This document shows positions 1 through 11,113 of a stretch of DNA of 64,000 nt, in pieces. The position numbers were made by a program, and so were the translations under genes. The DNA is taken from NCBI RefSeq assembly GCF_017562075.2, contig NC_054085.1, positions 5,785,184 through 5,849,183 on the forward strand. The letters run 5' to 3'. The notes beneath the pieces were generated by a model. It searched no databases. It had not been told where the DNA came from and saw only the letters and a list, made by a program, of their open reading frames with translations. Numbering within the stretch: position 1 is the stretch's first letter; every line of letters starts with the position of its first letter. Source of the DNA: Anopheles merus. Its lineage: Eukaryota > Arthropoda > Insecta > Diptera > Culicidae.

Positions 1-279
1 TGTTTTCGACTGACTGCTGCTTATCTAAATTGGTCTGCCATCAACGACCCGTACCTGTCGAGTTAGTGTAGGTTGAAATGTGGACGGTTGCATGGAATTG
101 AATTATACTGCGCAGTTTTTTGTAGAGCTTCAGGTTTGCGGAAGAAGGGTGCTAATCCATTGAATAGGAGCTCATGATAGCTCTCTTATAGGTTTCAATG
201 CATTATCAATAGAACTTTCGGTTATACTATGTACTTGTGCAGGATTATGATACAAATAGAACAATAAAAATAGTAAAAT
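1..279. other. AT-rich spacer, no gene seen
   Basis: No open frame of note, RNA gene or transposon end was recognised in this stretch, which runs up to the first SINE copy. Confidence 0.5.
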
Positions 280-469
280 TGGCGTTGTCGGTCAAGGCCT
301 GTCTGTACCCCTAACCCTACTAGTGAAGTGAGCTTGGCTGTCAGTGACTTGTTATTGTTATAGGATAGTCAGTCCTATGTATGCAGGGCACGGTCTATTC
401 GGGGCTTGAACCCATGACGGGCATGTTGTTAAGTCATGCGAGTTGACGACTGTACAACGAGACCGGTCA
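280..469 (-). repeat. tRNA-derived SINE copy 1 (subfamily A)
   Basis: Read on the minus strand, this begins near GACCGGTCTCGTTG and carries a pol III box-B-like GGGTTCAAGCCCC. It ends with GACAGGCCTTGACCGAC near position 280. The same order of blocks recurs at 2642 and 51369, so it is a dispersed family. The tRNA-like head identifies it as a SINE; the resemblance to Anopheles SINE200 is from memory. No target-site duplication is clear here. Confidence 0.75.
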
Positions 470-1744
470 GTCTAACTATGTTACATACCTGAATAAACGT
501 CATACTACATCTAATTAGATATTTGTGAAGAAAGGGTATATTTTATTGAACTACAAATTATATTGTTATTTAATAGACCTAATGTAGAAAAAAATATTTT
601 TTAGTCAGATGGAGGTTGATGCAACCGTGCAGTTCAGTATGATTCCACTGTAACATAATATTCATTTTATGATTGGAATGCTATGATTGCTGTATGGGTG
701 GACTGTGCAGGATGCAAATATTCAGATTCTATTAGTAATTTCCATTTTTTATAATTTAAATCGATGTTCACCCACTCAGTTTTGTTGGACTTCAGTGCAG
801 CAGTGTTAGCTATGGTCAACCCCTGTACCCGTTGCGCTTATCAAGTCAATTTATTAAACTTAATTGGTACATTTAAGCTCATTTCCGCATGTACTGGGCA
901 ACGAATAGAGCCCTCCACCTTCGCATAGTAACGAGGAAAATGTGGGAATGAGGTTTTGTTCCACAATTTTTTCCATTAACTTATTGACCGAGGCGAAGCG
1001 AAAGTGCGGTGGTCAAGTGAAGTCGCACGACTACGATTGAATTCACAGAACGCTGTAACATGAGTACATAATAAAGTTCATATCTTGATAGTTATGATCT
1101 ATTGCAGTTCTATTATATATTTATATTGCAAGAGAGTTTTTGTTTATTTATTTATTGTTTGACTATGCTTTCCCGCTATCCGAACATCGTACTATTTACA
1201 ATTAACTTTTTTTTACTATATCGTATAACTTTTAAATCAATTAACTGTTTATCAGAGTCGTAAGCTATCAGTTGTTATATAACTGTGCATGTGATTTGAA
1301 TCCTTTTAAAACAGCAATTTTACCCGTTTTTTATACATGATCTCAAATGTCTAATGATTTTTATATATCTTCTAATCAAAGAAAGTTTGTGTTACAAGTT
1401 GAAGGAATCATGATTACATCTGTGTAAAAATAAATACAGAAAATACTATACATACATTATAGCTCTTTGTTAGTGAAAAACTTAAGTGTATATATATGTT
1501 TTCAAGACTAATTTTTGACAAATTTACTATCTTGTCAGCAATGAAAGATTGAACTTATTCATTTTGAAATTAATGTAGAGTCGAACCCCTCATATCGAGT
1601 TTAATCCATTTTTCCGACTCCGATTCACTCGTTATGCAAAAAGAAATCGTTATGCGATAGGCACTTTTCCATATGATTAGTATGGAAAATGAAAGATTTG
1701 GTTACAGGGCTGCAAATGTGCCGAATATATACATCAATATATGA
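470..1744. other. AT-rich spacer, no gene seen
   Basis: Intergenic or intronic DNA with short A/T runs. Around 1579 the sequence TCGAACCCCTCATATCGAG looks like one end of a DNA transposon, but no inverted partner was found. Confidence 0.45.
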
Positions 1745-2335
1745 AAAATGAATTACTTACTTACTTATCCGGCGCTACAACCGCTTTGCGGTCTTGGCCT
1801 GCCTCAGGAGTGTCCGAAACCGCTCACGGTCTCGCGCTTTCGTCTTCCAGTCCGTTATCCCGGCCTTATGGCGGACGCCTCCACGCCATCTTGCCACCTC
1901 AATTTGGGCCTACCACGCCTCCTCTGTCCTTGTGGACGGCCTAAAAAGACTTTACGGGCTGGGTCGTCCGTTTCCATGCGTATAACATAGCCAGCCCACC
2001 GGAGCCTGGCGAGCTTTATACGCTGTACGACAGTGAGGTCGCCGTACATCTCGTATAGCTCGTCATTATAGCGGCTCCTCCATTGTCCTTCCACACATAC
2101 GGGGCCAAGTATCCTTCTGAGCATCTTCCTCTCGAACGCGGCTAAGAGGGTTTCGTCAGATTTGGACAGTGTCCATGTCTCAGAGGCGTATGTGAGTACC
2201 AGTACTATATAGGTACTATATAGTCCCAGCTTCGTCTTCTGATTATTTATTGGTAGGCCCGCTGATGTTGCCACCATCTGTTTGGTCTTTGCCTCTGTAT
2301 ATAAAATCAGTGTATTGGCATACACATTGGGATCT
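1745..2335 (-). mobile_element. LINE 3' end, reverse transcriptase C-terminal remnant
   Basis: An open frame on the minus strand (2325 to 1855) encodes the tail of a non-LTR retrotransposon polymerase. It includes a Y.SETWTL-like segment, then FERKMLRRILGPVC, YNDELYE and LARLRWAGYVIRM, followed by a basic stretch. The element ends on the low-coordinate side in a short TTAC repeat typical of a LINE 3' tail. It is 5'-truncated. The clade is uncertain; RTE-like is my best guess. A second copy of the same family lies at 22838-23187. Confidence 0.8.
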
Positions 2336-2641
2336 GGGTTGAAAAATGAATAACGTTTAACAATACTAATAATTGAGAATATGGGTCACTATTTCTTTGT
2401 CATTATAATTGGTCCATTTTCTATAAAAAGTGATCGTTTGTTTTAGTTTTTCTTTATTTTAGGAAACCCTTTTTAAATAAGCCAATTGCACCACAATCGG
2501 GGATAAAACCTCAAAAATAAAAAATAAATCTTTTTGTCAAGTTAATTTTTTGTTTCGATACCTAAAGAATGAACTAAGGAACGAATGAATGAATAAAATC
2601 CTTTTTTTGCCAATTTTGTAATAAATAGCATATAATTTTAA
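2336..2641. other. spacer, nothing recognised
   Basis: AT-rich DNA between a LINE fragment and a SINE. No feature was seen. Confidence 0.4.
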
Positions 2642-2846
2642 GCCGGTCTCGTCGTCAACTTGAACGACTTAACAACATGCTTTTCATGGGTTCAAGCCCC
2701 GAATGGACCGCGCCGCAGGCTGATTAGCCTGATACGTCGGGCTGACTATCCTGCTATGAAGGGAACCAATAAGTCACTGAAAGCCAAGCCCAGAAGTAGT
2801 GGTACAGGGCTTGACCGACAAATAATAATAAGATAATAATAAGAAG
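2642..2846 (+). repeat. tRNA-derived SINE copy 2 (subfamily A)
   Basis: Starts GCCGGTCTCGTCGTCAA and has the box-B-like GGGTTCAAGCCCC at about 2688. It continues through the family core and ends at CTTGACCGACA followed by an (AAT)n/(AAG)n tail. The AT-rich flanks are similar on both sides (ATAATTTTAA before, ATAATTTAA after the tail), a possible target-site duplication. Confidence 0.75.
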
Positions 2847-3512
2847 CAAATAATTTAAAATAATAATTTAAAAATCTGACATATGCATGCTTTAAAAAAG
2901 AATATTTTAAATTTTAAATTTTAATATGTTTAAAATATGCATATTTTTGTCGATTTTTTTTAAATCTTTTATATGCTCTGTTTAACAAAATAAAGCATTA
3001 TCACAACTATTTTTGGTAGCAATAAGGTTTCTTTTAATACTTGAAAAGGAATGTTTTGGTTTGGGCCTAAAAATGTCTTACATAAAAAAGGGACACAAAG
3101 AATCAGCCCTAGGCATTATTTATTTTTATACTCAACCATGTAGCCAAAAAGTCTTAAGAGGCGCCATGGTTTTATGTTCTACATATTGTAATCTATACCA
3201 TTGGCTGTCATTTGTTTATAAAATAAGGTGCGACCGTGCGCGATCACGAAAGTTTTGGAATATTTCTCATATAAATATGGGTAACGCTCAATAAATTGTG
3301 GGAACGAACTAAAACACTATGGGAAACATAAACAATGGGAAATAACGAAAACCCCTTGTTAGAATTGGCATTATCTGACAGGTTTAGCAGAGAACGAACG
3401 ATCGGATGATTTATCCGATCAAATGATCCGGATCATCTTTATGAATGAACCGGAATTGAGCTGATTTTCAAAAAGATCCGTTTTTAACACCATTACTTGA
3501 AAGGAAAAATTA

Positions 3513-3837
3513 CAGTCTCTTCCCGAGTTACGCGACACTCGAGTTACGCGAATTTTTATTTTTGACAGTTCATATGTACAATTTTCTCCAACAATTTTCA
3601 TATGAAAAATAAATTGCAATTTGTCCAAATTTTAAATAACCAAAAATACAGAAATAACCGAATTTTCTACACGAATTGAATAAATATGTAAAAGAGCAAA
3701 AATGCACTCATTTAAATCAAATATCATTATTAAACAAGAGTATTTTGGCAGCAAAACGTGATATTCGATTTACGCGAAAATCCGAGTTACGCGAATGTCT
3801 CCGGGACGCATTATTCGCGTAACTCGGGGAAAGACTG
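3513..3837. mobile_element. pogo/Tigger-like MITE, copy 1
   Basis: 325 bp bounded by terminal inverted repeats CAGTCTCTTCCCGAGTTACG at the left and the reverse complement of CAGTCTTTCCCCGAGTTACG at the right. It is flanked by TA on both sides (3511-3512 and 3838-3839). Sub-terminal copies of CGAGTTACGCGAA occur inside. There is no transposase frame. CAGT termini with a TA duplication fit the Tc1/mariner superfamily, pogo type. It shares its ends with the element at 8003-8847. Confidence 0.85.
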
Positions 3838-6058
3838 TATAACATAATTTAACTCAACTTTATAGGAACTTGGTCTTATTTGAGATTCAAAACTTATATC
3901 TTCCGTTGCACTAGTAATATTCATTGAAATATGCATATTCAAATCGCATGTTCACATTTACTCACGGTCGAATCACATGTTTTCCTTAACAGCGCAACCG
4001 TGTGTGCCTGTACCATTCGTACATTATGTAGATTACATTCAATTATTTCGTTTTATTACCTTTTAACAACATTGCGGCGATGATGATGGGAAATAATCTA
4101 TCCTCCCAGCTAGACCTCTCGTTCCTACCTCTAGCTTATTATAAATTTAACCGCATTGCATCAAGTTTCCAACCACTTCCGATACTAACACTGAACCGAA
4201 TCGGGTGGGATTGCTGCTTTGCCGCCCGTCAAGTCTGTTAGGCGAGTCCGGGCGGGTTGCAATTAATTTTCAATAACATATTTAACATACAATTCCCATC
4301 ATTTGCGCAATTCCAGCACACGGGTACCCACCGGTACCTACCATTCATCCCTAATCATAGGCACAGACCGTTGTCAGGAACGTCGAAAACATGGTTCATC
4401 CATTTCAATCGATTTCTGTCCCCCTTTCTGTTCCACAGCGTCTTCCTCCCACTTCGGCGTTGTTTGATGCGGACCAGGAAGCAGCCAAGGGACGAAACCC
4501 TAACGGAGGTCACCTAATCCAATAATCGTTATTATTGCAAAACACTTTGCGAACGGTTTAATTAGCTCCGGCAAATCCAACGCGCCCGGTAGCGGACGTT
4601 AGGGATTCATTAAAATGTGTTGTGCTTAATGTGTTTCTGGCATGCTGCTGGCAAACAGCTTACGCTGCTGGCGTCATTAAAATACGCCAGGCAAAGCATC
4701 TCCGTTTTGGGGTTAACGTTTTAGCCTCCGTTGCTGGAAGCGTCAGGTAATCGACAAGCCAGAGGGAGGAGTTGGGCATGGAGGGGGCTATGTTGAAGGA
4801 TAATATAAATTCCAAGTATAACACAGGGTGAATAAAGAAGGAGGGGGAAAGGCAGCTTTAGAAGCAAGGGTGAAAGTAGGAGCAGAAGCTAAACTTTGAA
4901 TGAGTCCCGAATGACTTCTTCCCCACAGGAAGAAACACTCTTCAGTGAGAAACGGCCGGGGAGGGTGTAGTCTATTAACACAGTGGCGAAGATGAAATGC
5001 TTTCATATTATGCTTCGACACTCCAATTTGACCGCCTACAGTGTAGGATGTAGATGTAAAGGGTACGAGTGAAATTATGGCAAGAAATATCATTTTGCAA
5101 TTTGCTCGCATAAAAGTTCTAGTAAACTATAAACCTTCTAAGCTACTTTACAACTAAACTACGATGCACAATGTATGCTATATTTGCTGTAACTGAAAAT
5201 TATTATTGGTTTTAGCGTAAAATTCTCCCATTAATAAGAAAAAAAAATTACCATTACATATAATATGCGAAACTTCACAAACAATGTCTGCTCCTATCTG
5301 TATACAGCCAAGTGTGACGAATTTCCGTCAGCGAGTGAACCGGTTGAGAGCATTTTGCGTTGTGCCGCAATCTCAGAACATCAACCTTCCCGTAGAGAAC
5401 GTGAAACAGTGGCAGCACTTAGCCGAACGATGAACAAAACAAAGCAATAGTGAAAAAAGCATAATCTAGCTTCGCCACACTTCGTGGCGGATGGGTAGGA
5501 AAGTTTTCGAGATTTTGTTTGCGATAAACTAAAGCTTAGGCGGATGCTCGTGTTGCTGGATGATGCTTTAACGTTCTACGCGCTCTGTAGCGCTCTAGTG
5601 CGCTCTGCACTAAGGCGCACTATGGTTGAGAGCAATGCAAGGAGAGTGGTGAAAGAAAATTTGCCTATCCTATGCCCCAACACAGGGTATACGGTACGAT
5701 CGAATGGTAATGTGCCCACTCGAAAGGGAAAGGTGTAGTAGCCGAGAGGAAGAAAAGTCTGCAAAAGGAGTGCGTCAGCTTAAGACAATAAAACGGAATC
5801 GGTTCGTTTCTTTCACTCGCTGTGTAGCTGTGTGAGTTTAGTTTGTTTACTTTGGCTAGCCCATGTTTACTATCGAGAAATTTGTGCTATTCTTACATCC
5901 CTTCAATACTGGGATGCTTAACCGGTGGAAAGACGAACTCGGACTGTTTTATCTGCTCCTTTGCAAAATGAAGCAACTTTACCGAGTGCTGTTTAGTGTT
6001 TGTAGCTGTTCAGTCTTAATGGTCACTTTGAGTTTTCTTAAAAGCTGCATTTATTATT
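3838..6058. other. 2.2-kb stretch without a supported gene
   Basis: Several short open frames are present (for example around 4257-4517 and 5544-5738), but none shows a recognisable domain, a splice-site pattern or partners. No repeat ends were recognised. Confidence 0.4.
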
Positions 6059-9000
6059 TTTTCTGATCTAAACCTTATCAATGAAATGATTTGCAGTGCA
6101 AACTGGGATAGCCACGCAGATATATGTATCGACGATGCTGTTGATTTATTTACCGAAAATTTGAATGCTATATTCAATAGATGTGTCGCTCAACGTACAC
6201 AACAACGTCACTCTCCATGGTTTACTAAATTCTTCAATGTGTAAAAAGGATGAAAAAATCAGCATTTCGAACATACTATCGCCATAAAACCTGTGCCAAT
6301 CATGATAGGGCAATAAGATTAAGTCGTATTTATCGCTCTCTCAAACGATCCCTGTAAAAAATCATATATACCGTGTGCAAAATATATGGAAGAAAACCAA
6401 AGAGATTTTGGGCGTATGCCAATAGTAGGAAAGCTAAAAATCAACTACCAAAGAAAATCAGATATAAAGGTGAAATAGCCAGTTGTGAACACGAAGAAGC
6501 AAAAAAAATTGTATCTCGCTTTCATGACGTTTATGATAGTCAAACATTTAATGCAACATTTAATGAAGCTTTAAAAAATACTCCCCACAACGTTGTCGAT
6601 GTTCATACCATCAATGTTGACGAAGAATCTATGTCACCTGCTTTATGTAAACTAAAACTGTCATTTTGTCCAGGCCCTGATGGTATTCCATCTCTGGTAC
6701 TAAAACGTTGTAATAATCTCGTTTTGCATCTATTACATCTATGTCGTCTGTCCTTTGAACAACACACTGTTACTAGCTTGTGGAAAAAATCTTCGCTAAT
6801 CCCTATATTTAAGAAAGGTGATAAAAATGAGGGAAATAACTACAGAGGCATTTGCACTTTCAGCAATCTGCAAAATTAATTGAAATAATTGTACACAATG
6901 CATTGATAGGACCTTTAAAAAACTATATTGCAATTGCACAGCATGGCTTTATGCCAAATCGCTCGACATCCACAAATCTAATTGAATTTGTCTCGGAATG
7001 TATGAGTAATATTAGCAAAGACATCCAAGGCAAAGTCAAAGGCATGCAGTCTATGCATATATACTGATCTAAAAGCTGCCTTCGACAGTGTATCCATTGA
7101 TATTATTGTCATGGCTTCGATCATATCCGATGAATAGGACTTACTACCCCTCAAGTTTGGGAAAGCTAGTTCAGATATCTTTACAAGCACATTCCTCAGG
7201 CTAGCAACCTTGGCCCTTTATTGTTTTTAATATATGTAAATGATGTCTCTTTTGTTTTACCTGTCGGCAGTTACTTAATGTATGCAGATGATGTAAAAAT
7301 ATGTCGTCCAGTTAAAACACTCATTCCGACCATAACGAACTACAACGCGTGATTAAAATGTTTTCCGACTGGTGCAATCGTAATTTTCTTGTTCTTTGTA
7401 TCGATAAGTGTGTCATAATCTCCACATCTATCATCTCGTTTACTCGTGCCCGACATCCTATTTATTATATTTATGACATAAATGGACAAACGATTAACCG
7501 TGCAGATTCAATTCGCGATTTTGGTATCTTACTAGATCATACATTAACTTTTACAAAACACATAGAAGAAATTGTTAGCAGAGCCAGTAGGACCCTAGTT
7601 TTAGTACGGAAAATGACGAAAAAGTTCAATGATCCTTTGTGTATCAAATCACTGTTTAACAGTCTAGTCAGATCTATTTTAGAATATGGTTTGTGTGGAA
7701 TTGTGTGGTGTCCACATACTGACCGCTCGATCAAACGCATTGAAAGTGTTCAAAGAAAAATGATTAAATGATTAAAAATGTTTCGCGATTAAAGTGCTTA
7801 CCAAATGGCGACACGCTACCCTATAGAACAAGATGCTTATTGTTAGGTGAAGAATCGTTAGAGAAGCGCCGTGAAAAGGCTAAAACAATCTTTATGACCA
7901 AACTGATAAAAGGAGAAATTGACGCACCTCGCAAAGTTATTAAGCAAAGTGAACATACACGTTTCTCGCTCTAGTCCTCGTTCATCGTCCTTTTTGTATG
8001 TACAGTCTGCCTCCGAGTTACGCGGTTTCTGCGTTCCTGACGAATCCGCGTAACTCGAATATCCGCGTAAGTCGAATTTCACGTTTTTTGACTAAAATAC
8101 TATTGATTACTCGGAGTTTTTGATCTAATTCTAATCTAATCTTTTATACACTTTATCATTTATTTGATATGATTCGCGCAGAAAATTCTAATATTGGGGT
8201 CCTTCACGATTCTAGTCAGTTTTTTGTATGGAGTTTGACAGTTGGAGGCTAAAATCATGCAAACACTCCATACAAAACCACACAAAAACTAGCCTGTAAT
8301 TTTCAGTCTAGATTATTCTAGCCTCAAAGCAAGAATTAGTTTCGAGTACCTGCTGGAAAACACGGTGTTGTTTATTCCAAGGTGCATTAAAGAGATCACG
8401 TGGTGGAAACTAGAATCAAAGTGTATGTAGTCCAGGTGGTCTCATAGCATGTTTTTTAAAACCAAATTTGAATATCACTTTTAACAGAATGGGTGAAAAC
8501 TTTTGTTGAAACAAGCTTTCTGGAGACTTGACAAATATTCAAAAAACTGTTAAAAACTTCATTCAGAAGCAGAATTGATAAAAAATCAGCCTTCTAAATT
8601 CATACATCTTGGGATAATCCCTCCTGTATATTATACCCACTTAGATAGTTGCTCGAAAACTTCTATACTTAAAACGGAAAGGCTCCCATTTCTGACTTTT
8701 AAGCGGTTTCAATATATTAGCAAAAATGCAATTTATACCGAACTTGAAGCAAATTGTACTGATTTGACATTTAATCTGTAAAATTTAGAAAACCGCGTAT
8801 CTCCGAATCCGCGTAAGTCGAGAACCGTGTAACTCGGGAAGAGACTGTAGATAGGCATAACAATAATTATTCGGCAAATGAACCGATATCAGCAATGGCA
8901 CGCAGTTTTAATCTATTTTATGCAGGAGTTGGTTTTCATACATCCTTTTCTAGTATTAGTGAAGGTCTGCGCTACATTAATATATATAATTTACTATATC

Positions 9001-9064
9001 GTATGGAGCCATCATTGGCGGACAAGAATTATTTAAATAAATAAGTAAATAAATAAATAAATAA
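6059..9064 (+). mobile_element. broken Jockey/CR1-like LINE, interrupted by a MITE
   Basis: A plus-strand polymerase remnant with several stops and frame changes. Recognisable parts, in order, are: a pre-RT region ending HSPWFTKFF near 6235; GPDGIPSLVLK at about 6670; LIPIFKKGDKNEGNNYRGI at about 6800; QHGFMPNRST at about 6940; TDLKAAFDSV at about 7065-7095; YADDVKI at about 7281; and LVRSILEYG and RIESVQRKMIK near 7670-7770. The C-terminal tail continues after the MITE (8003-8847) with RHNNNYSANEP at about 8853 and stops near 9042. A (TAAA)n tail ends it at about 9064. The catalytic YADD is present, but stops and frameshifts mean no active protein. Confidence 0.85.
8003..8847. mobile_element. 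pogo/Tigger-like MITE, copy 2, nested in a LINE
   Basis: 845 bp with imperfect terminal inverted repeats: CAGTCTGCCTCCGAGTTACG at the left and the reverse complement of CAGTCTCTTCCCGAGTTACA at the right. It is flanked by TA (8001-8002, 8848-8849). Several internal CGCGTAA-type sub-terminal repeats are present and no transposase is seen. The LINE frame reads on from one side to the other, so the insertion is younger than the LINE. It is much longer than copy 1 and the interior is unrelated by eye. Confidence 0.85.
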
Positions 9065-9796
9065 ATTCGCCTTTTTAATGTAGTCGTATACATTAAAAAA
9101 TAAAATTGAAAATATGCACAGGGAAAATTATTTGAAGATAGTTTATTGATTATATGTAACAAGTAGCTTGACCAAAAACTGAACAAAGAGCTCTTTAAAA
9201 AAAAGTATTTAATCCTAAACAATACAAACGATCAAGTGAAGATAACGATCGTATTGATCCCTGTGCTATCCTTCTGAGTCCGCATCGTGGCTCAGACATG
9301 CTTCTGTAGTATCGAATGCATGTGGGCATGTCTGCTTGTTAGTAATCAATCCTATATCTCTGCAAGTGCATCAGAATGATCAGGAGATGCTGGCTAGGTG
9401 AATATTCACTTGTGTTATTGTAATTATATTCATTTTTCTATTCCTTATCTTAATCGTAGAAATAGCATATGCAAGCAAAGGGGTAAAGCAATCACATGTC
9501 AACACAATTCAAAGAATTCGTGGACTAGGTCGATTACTTTGCAATAGTCCGTATTCGCTTCCAATTTAACATGTTTTCTTCAATGGATGTTCCATAGATG
9601 CCTGATTAAAAATTAAAGTTTTATTTGAACAATCGATTTGTAAATAAAATCATTAGACACACATGTTCAAAATTTGGACGAACTTAAAAAACACAAGATA
9701 ACGCACCATTAGTTTTCTCTAATAATTAACCTATATCAGAACTCTAAGATCAATCTGGACTAAAGAACTGGATATAAGTTTTTTTTTGCTGTATTA
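9065..9796. other. spacer, nothing recognised
   Basis: AT-rich DNA between a LINE tail and a MITE. No gene or repeat ends were recognised. Confidence 0.4.
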
Positions 9797-11113
9797 GGGT
9801 AAATGTACCAATAGTGGTGCAATTTGTGGTGGTACAGACGTATTTTAATGGATTTGAAGTTTCAGGAAGAACAATTTCTGAATATTTTAACACATAACAG
9901 TTGGAATATGTTTTATCTTCGCAATCACAACCATTTTTAACCATGAAGCACAAAAAAAATTACGAAAAAATACATATTTTTGTGATTGCTTCGTTGTACC
10001 TATAATGGTGGTATGGTTCCTATAGTCGTCGTATTGTGTTCCTATAGTGGTGGTAAACAAGGATGCCTCAAAACAGTATATAATATCAATGAAACTTAGT
10101 TTTGAAGCTGTTTTCGTGTGAATAGCAAGAATCACTGCCACAATAATGATTTCTTTTGTAATTTGATCGTAAAAAATGTATGAATTTGGTTGATGAAAAT
10201 GTTGACTTAACACTTTGACCGCCGGCATGACGTCACAGTTTTTGAGTGAGCAGGTAGCGCATGGCAAGAGAGCGATGAGAGCGACAGTTTCTCGTGGCAT
10301 TGTTATCACTCTTTTGTTTCATTGCGAAAAGCGGTGTAGCACATGTCGTTCTCGTTCTCTCTTTCCTACCTCATTCGTTATCAAGAGAATCACAGAGCGT
10401 CAGATACAAAGCTGAACGGTGAGCAAAACCGTCATGCGAATTTATATGACACGGCGCTTAAAGTGTTAAGTACTGAATAACACCTGTCGTTAACCCATAC
10501 CCAGAAGAGTTTGCTTGATTTGAAGTCGATTTTTCACTTAGCCAAATAAGCGAATTTTGGCCTTTGTTTGGTAAATTACTTACAGAAAACTCTTTTATGT
10601 TGCTTATTTTAATGAAAACAGTACGACATGTCAAAAATGTCGTCGAAAAAAATCTATGATTACCTGTTTTTTATTGATTTTAGAACTAGGACCACTATAG
10701 GAACATACTTGTTTGGTGTACCTATAATGGCACTATCGTAAAAACACTTAAAAATACGTAAATATGGTCAAAAGCCAATGAATTAGAATAAAACAATATC
10801 ATTTGATAACAATTATGTTAAAAAACTAATAATTGCGTTGTTATGTGGTAATTTAGAACGTTAACAAAAATATGAGTATCGTTATGGAATCCTAAGGATT
10901 TTGGAAAAATGTTGATACCTTTCACAAAATAATGGATTTTTCGGTCACAAAGAAACGGAATGGCTCCATTTCATTTTTAAATCCTTTTTAAAAGGCTAGA
11001 GAACATTTCACACTATCGTAGATAACTTAACTACTGTTAATTTATCGTATGAGACGCATTTTAGTGCAATACCACCACTATTGGTACTAGCACCACTATA
11101 GGTACGTTTACCC
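9797..11113. mobile_element. 1.3-kb TA-flanked MITE with internal repeated motifs
   Basis: The ends are inverted repeats: GGGTAAATGTACCAATAGTG at the left and the reverse complement of GGGTAAACGTACCTATAGTG at the right, flanked by TA. The motif CCTATAGTGGTGG and its complement recur several times inside (around 10000-10050, 10690-10735 and 11070-11100). There is no transposase frame. Classed as a non-autonomous Tc1/mariner-like element by its TA flank. It carries a second, nested element at 10211-10465. Confidence 0.75.
10211..10465. mobile_element. piggyBac-like MITE nested in a larger MITE
   Basis: 255 bp flanked on both sides by TTAA (10207-10210 and 10466-10469), the fixed target of piggyBac elements. 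Inverted ends are CACTTTGACCGCCGGCATGA and the complement of CACTTTAAGCGCCGTGTCAT. The interior is more GC-rich than its host element. No transposase. Confidence 0.75.

Noticed and set aside
1574..1670. TCGAACCCCTCATATCGAG and later GTTATGC motifs resembling a DNA transposon end.
   Set aside because: No inverted partner or target duplication could be found.
2660..2710. tRNA-like box A/box B sequence.
   Set aside because: It is the pol III promoter head of a SINE, repeated at five sites, not a folded functional tRNA gene.
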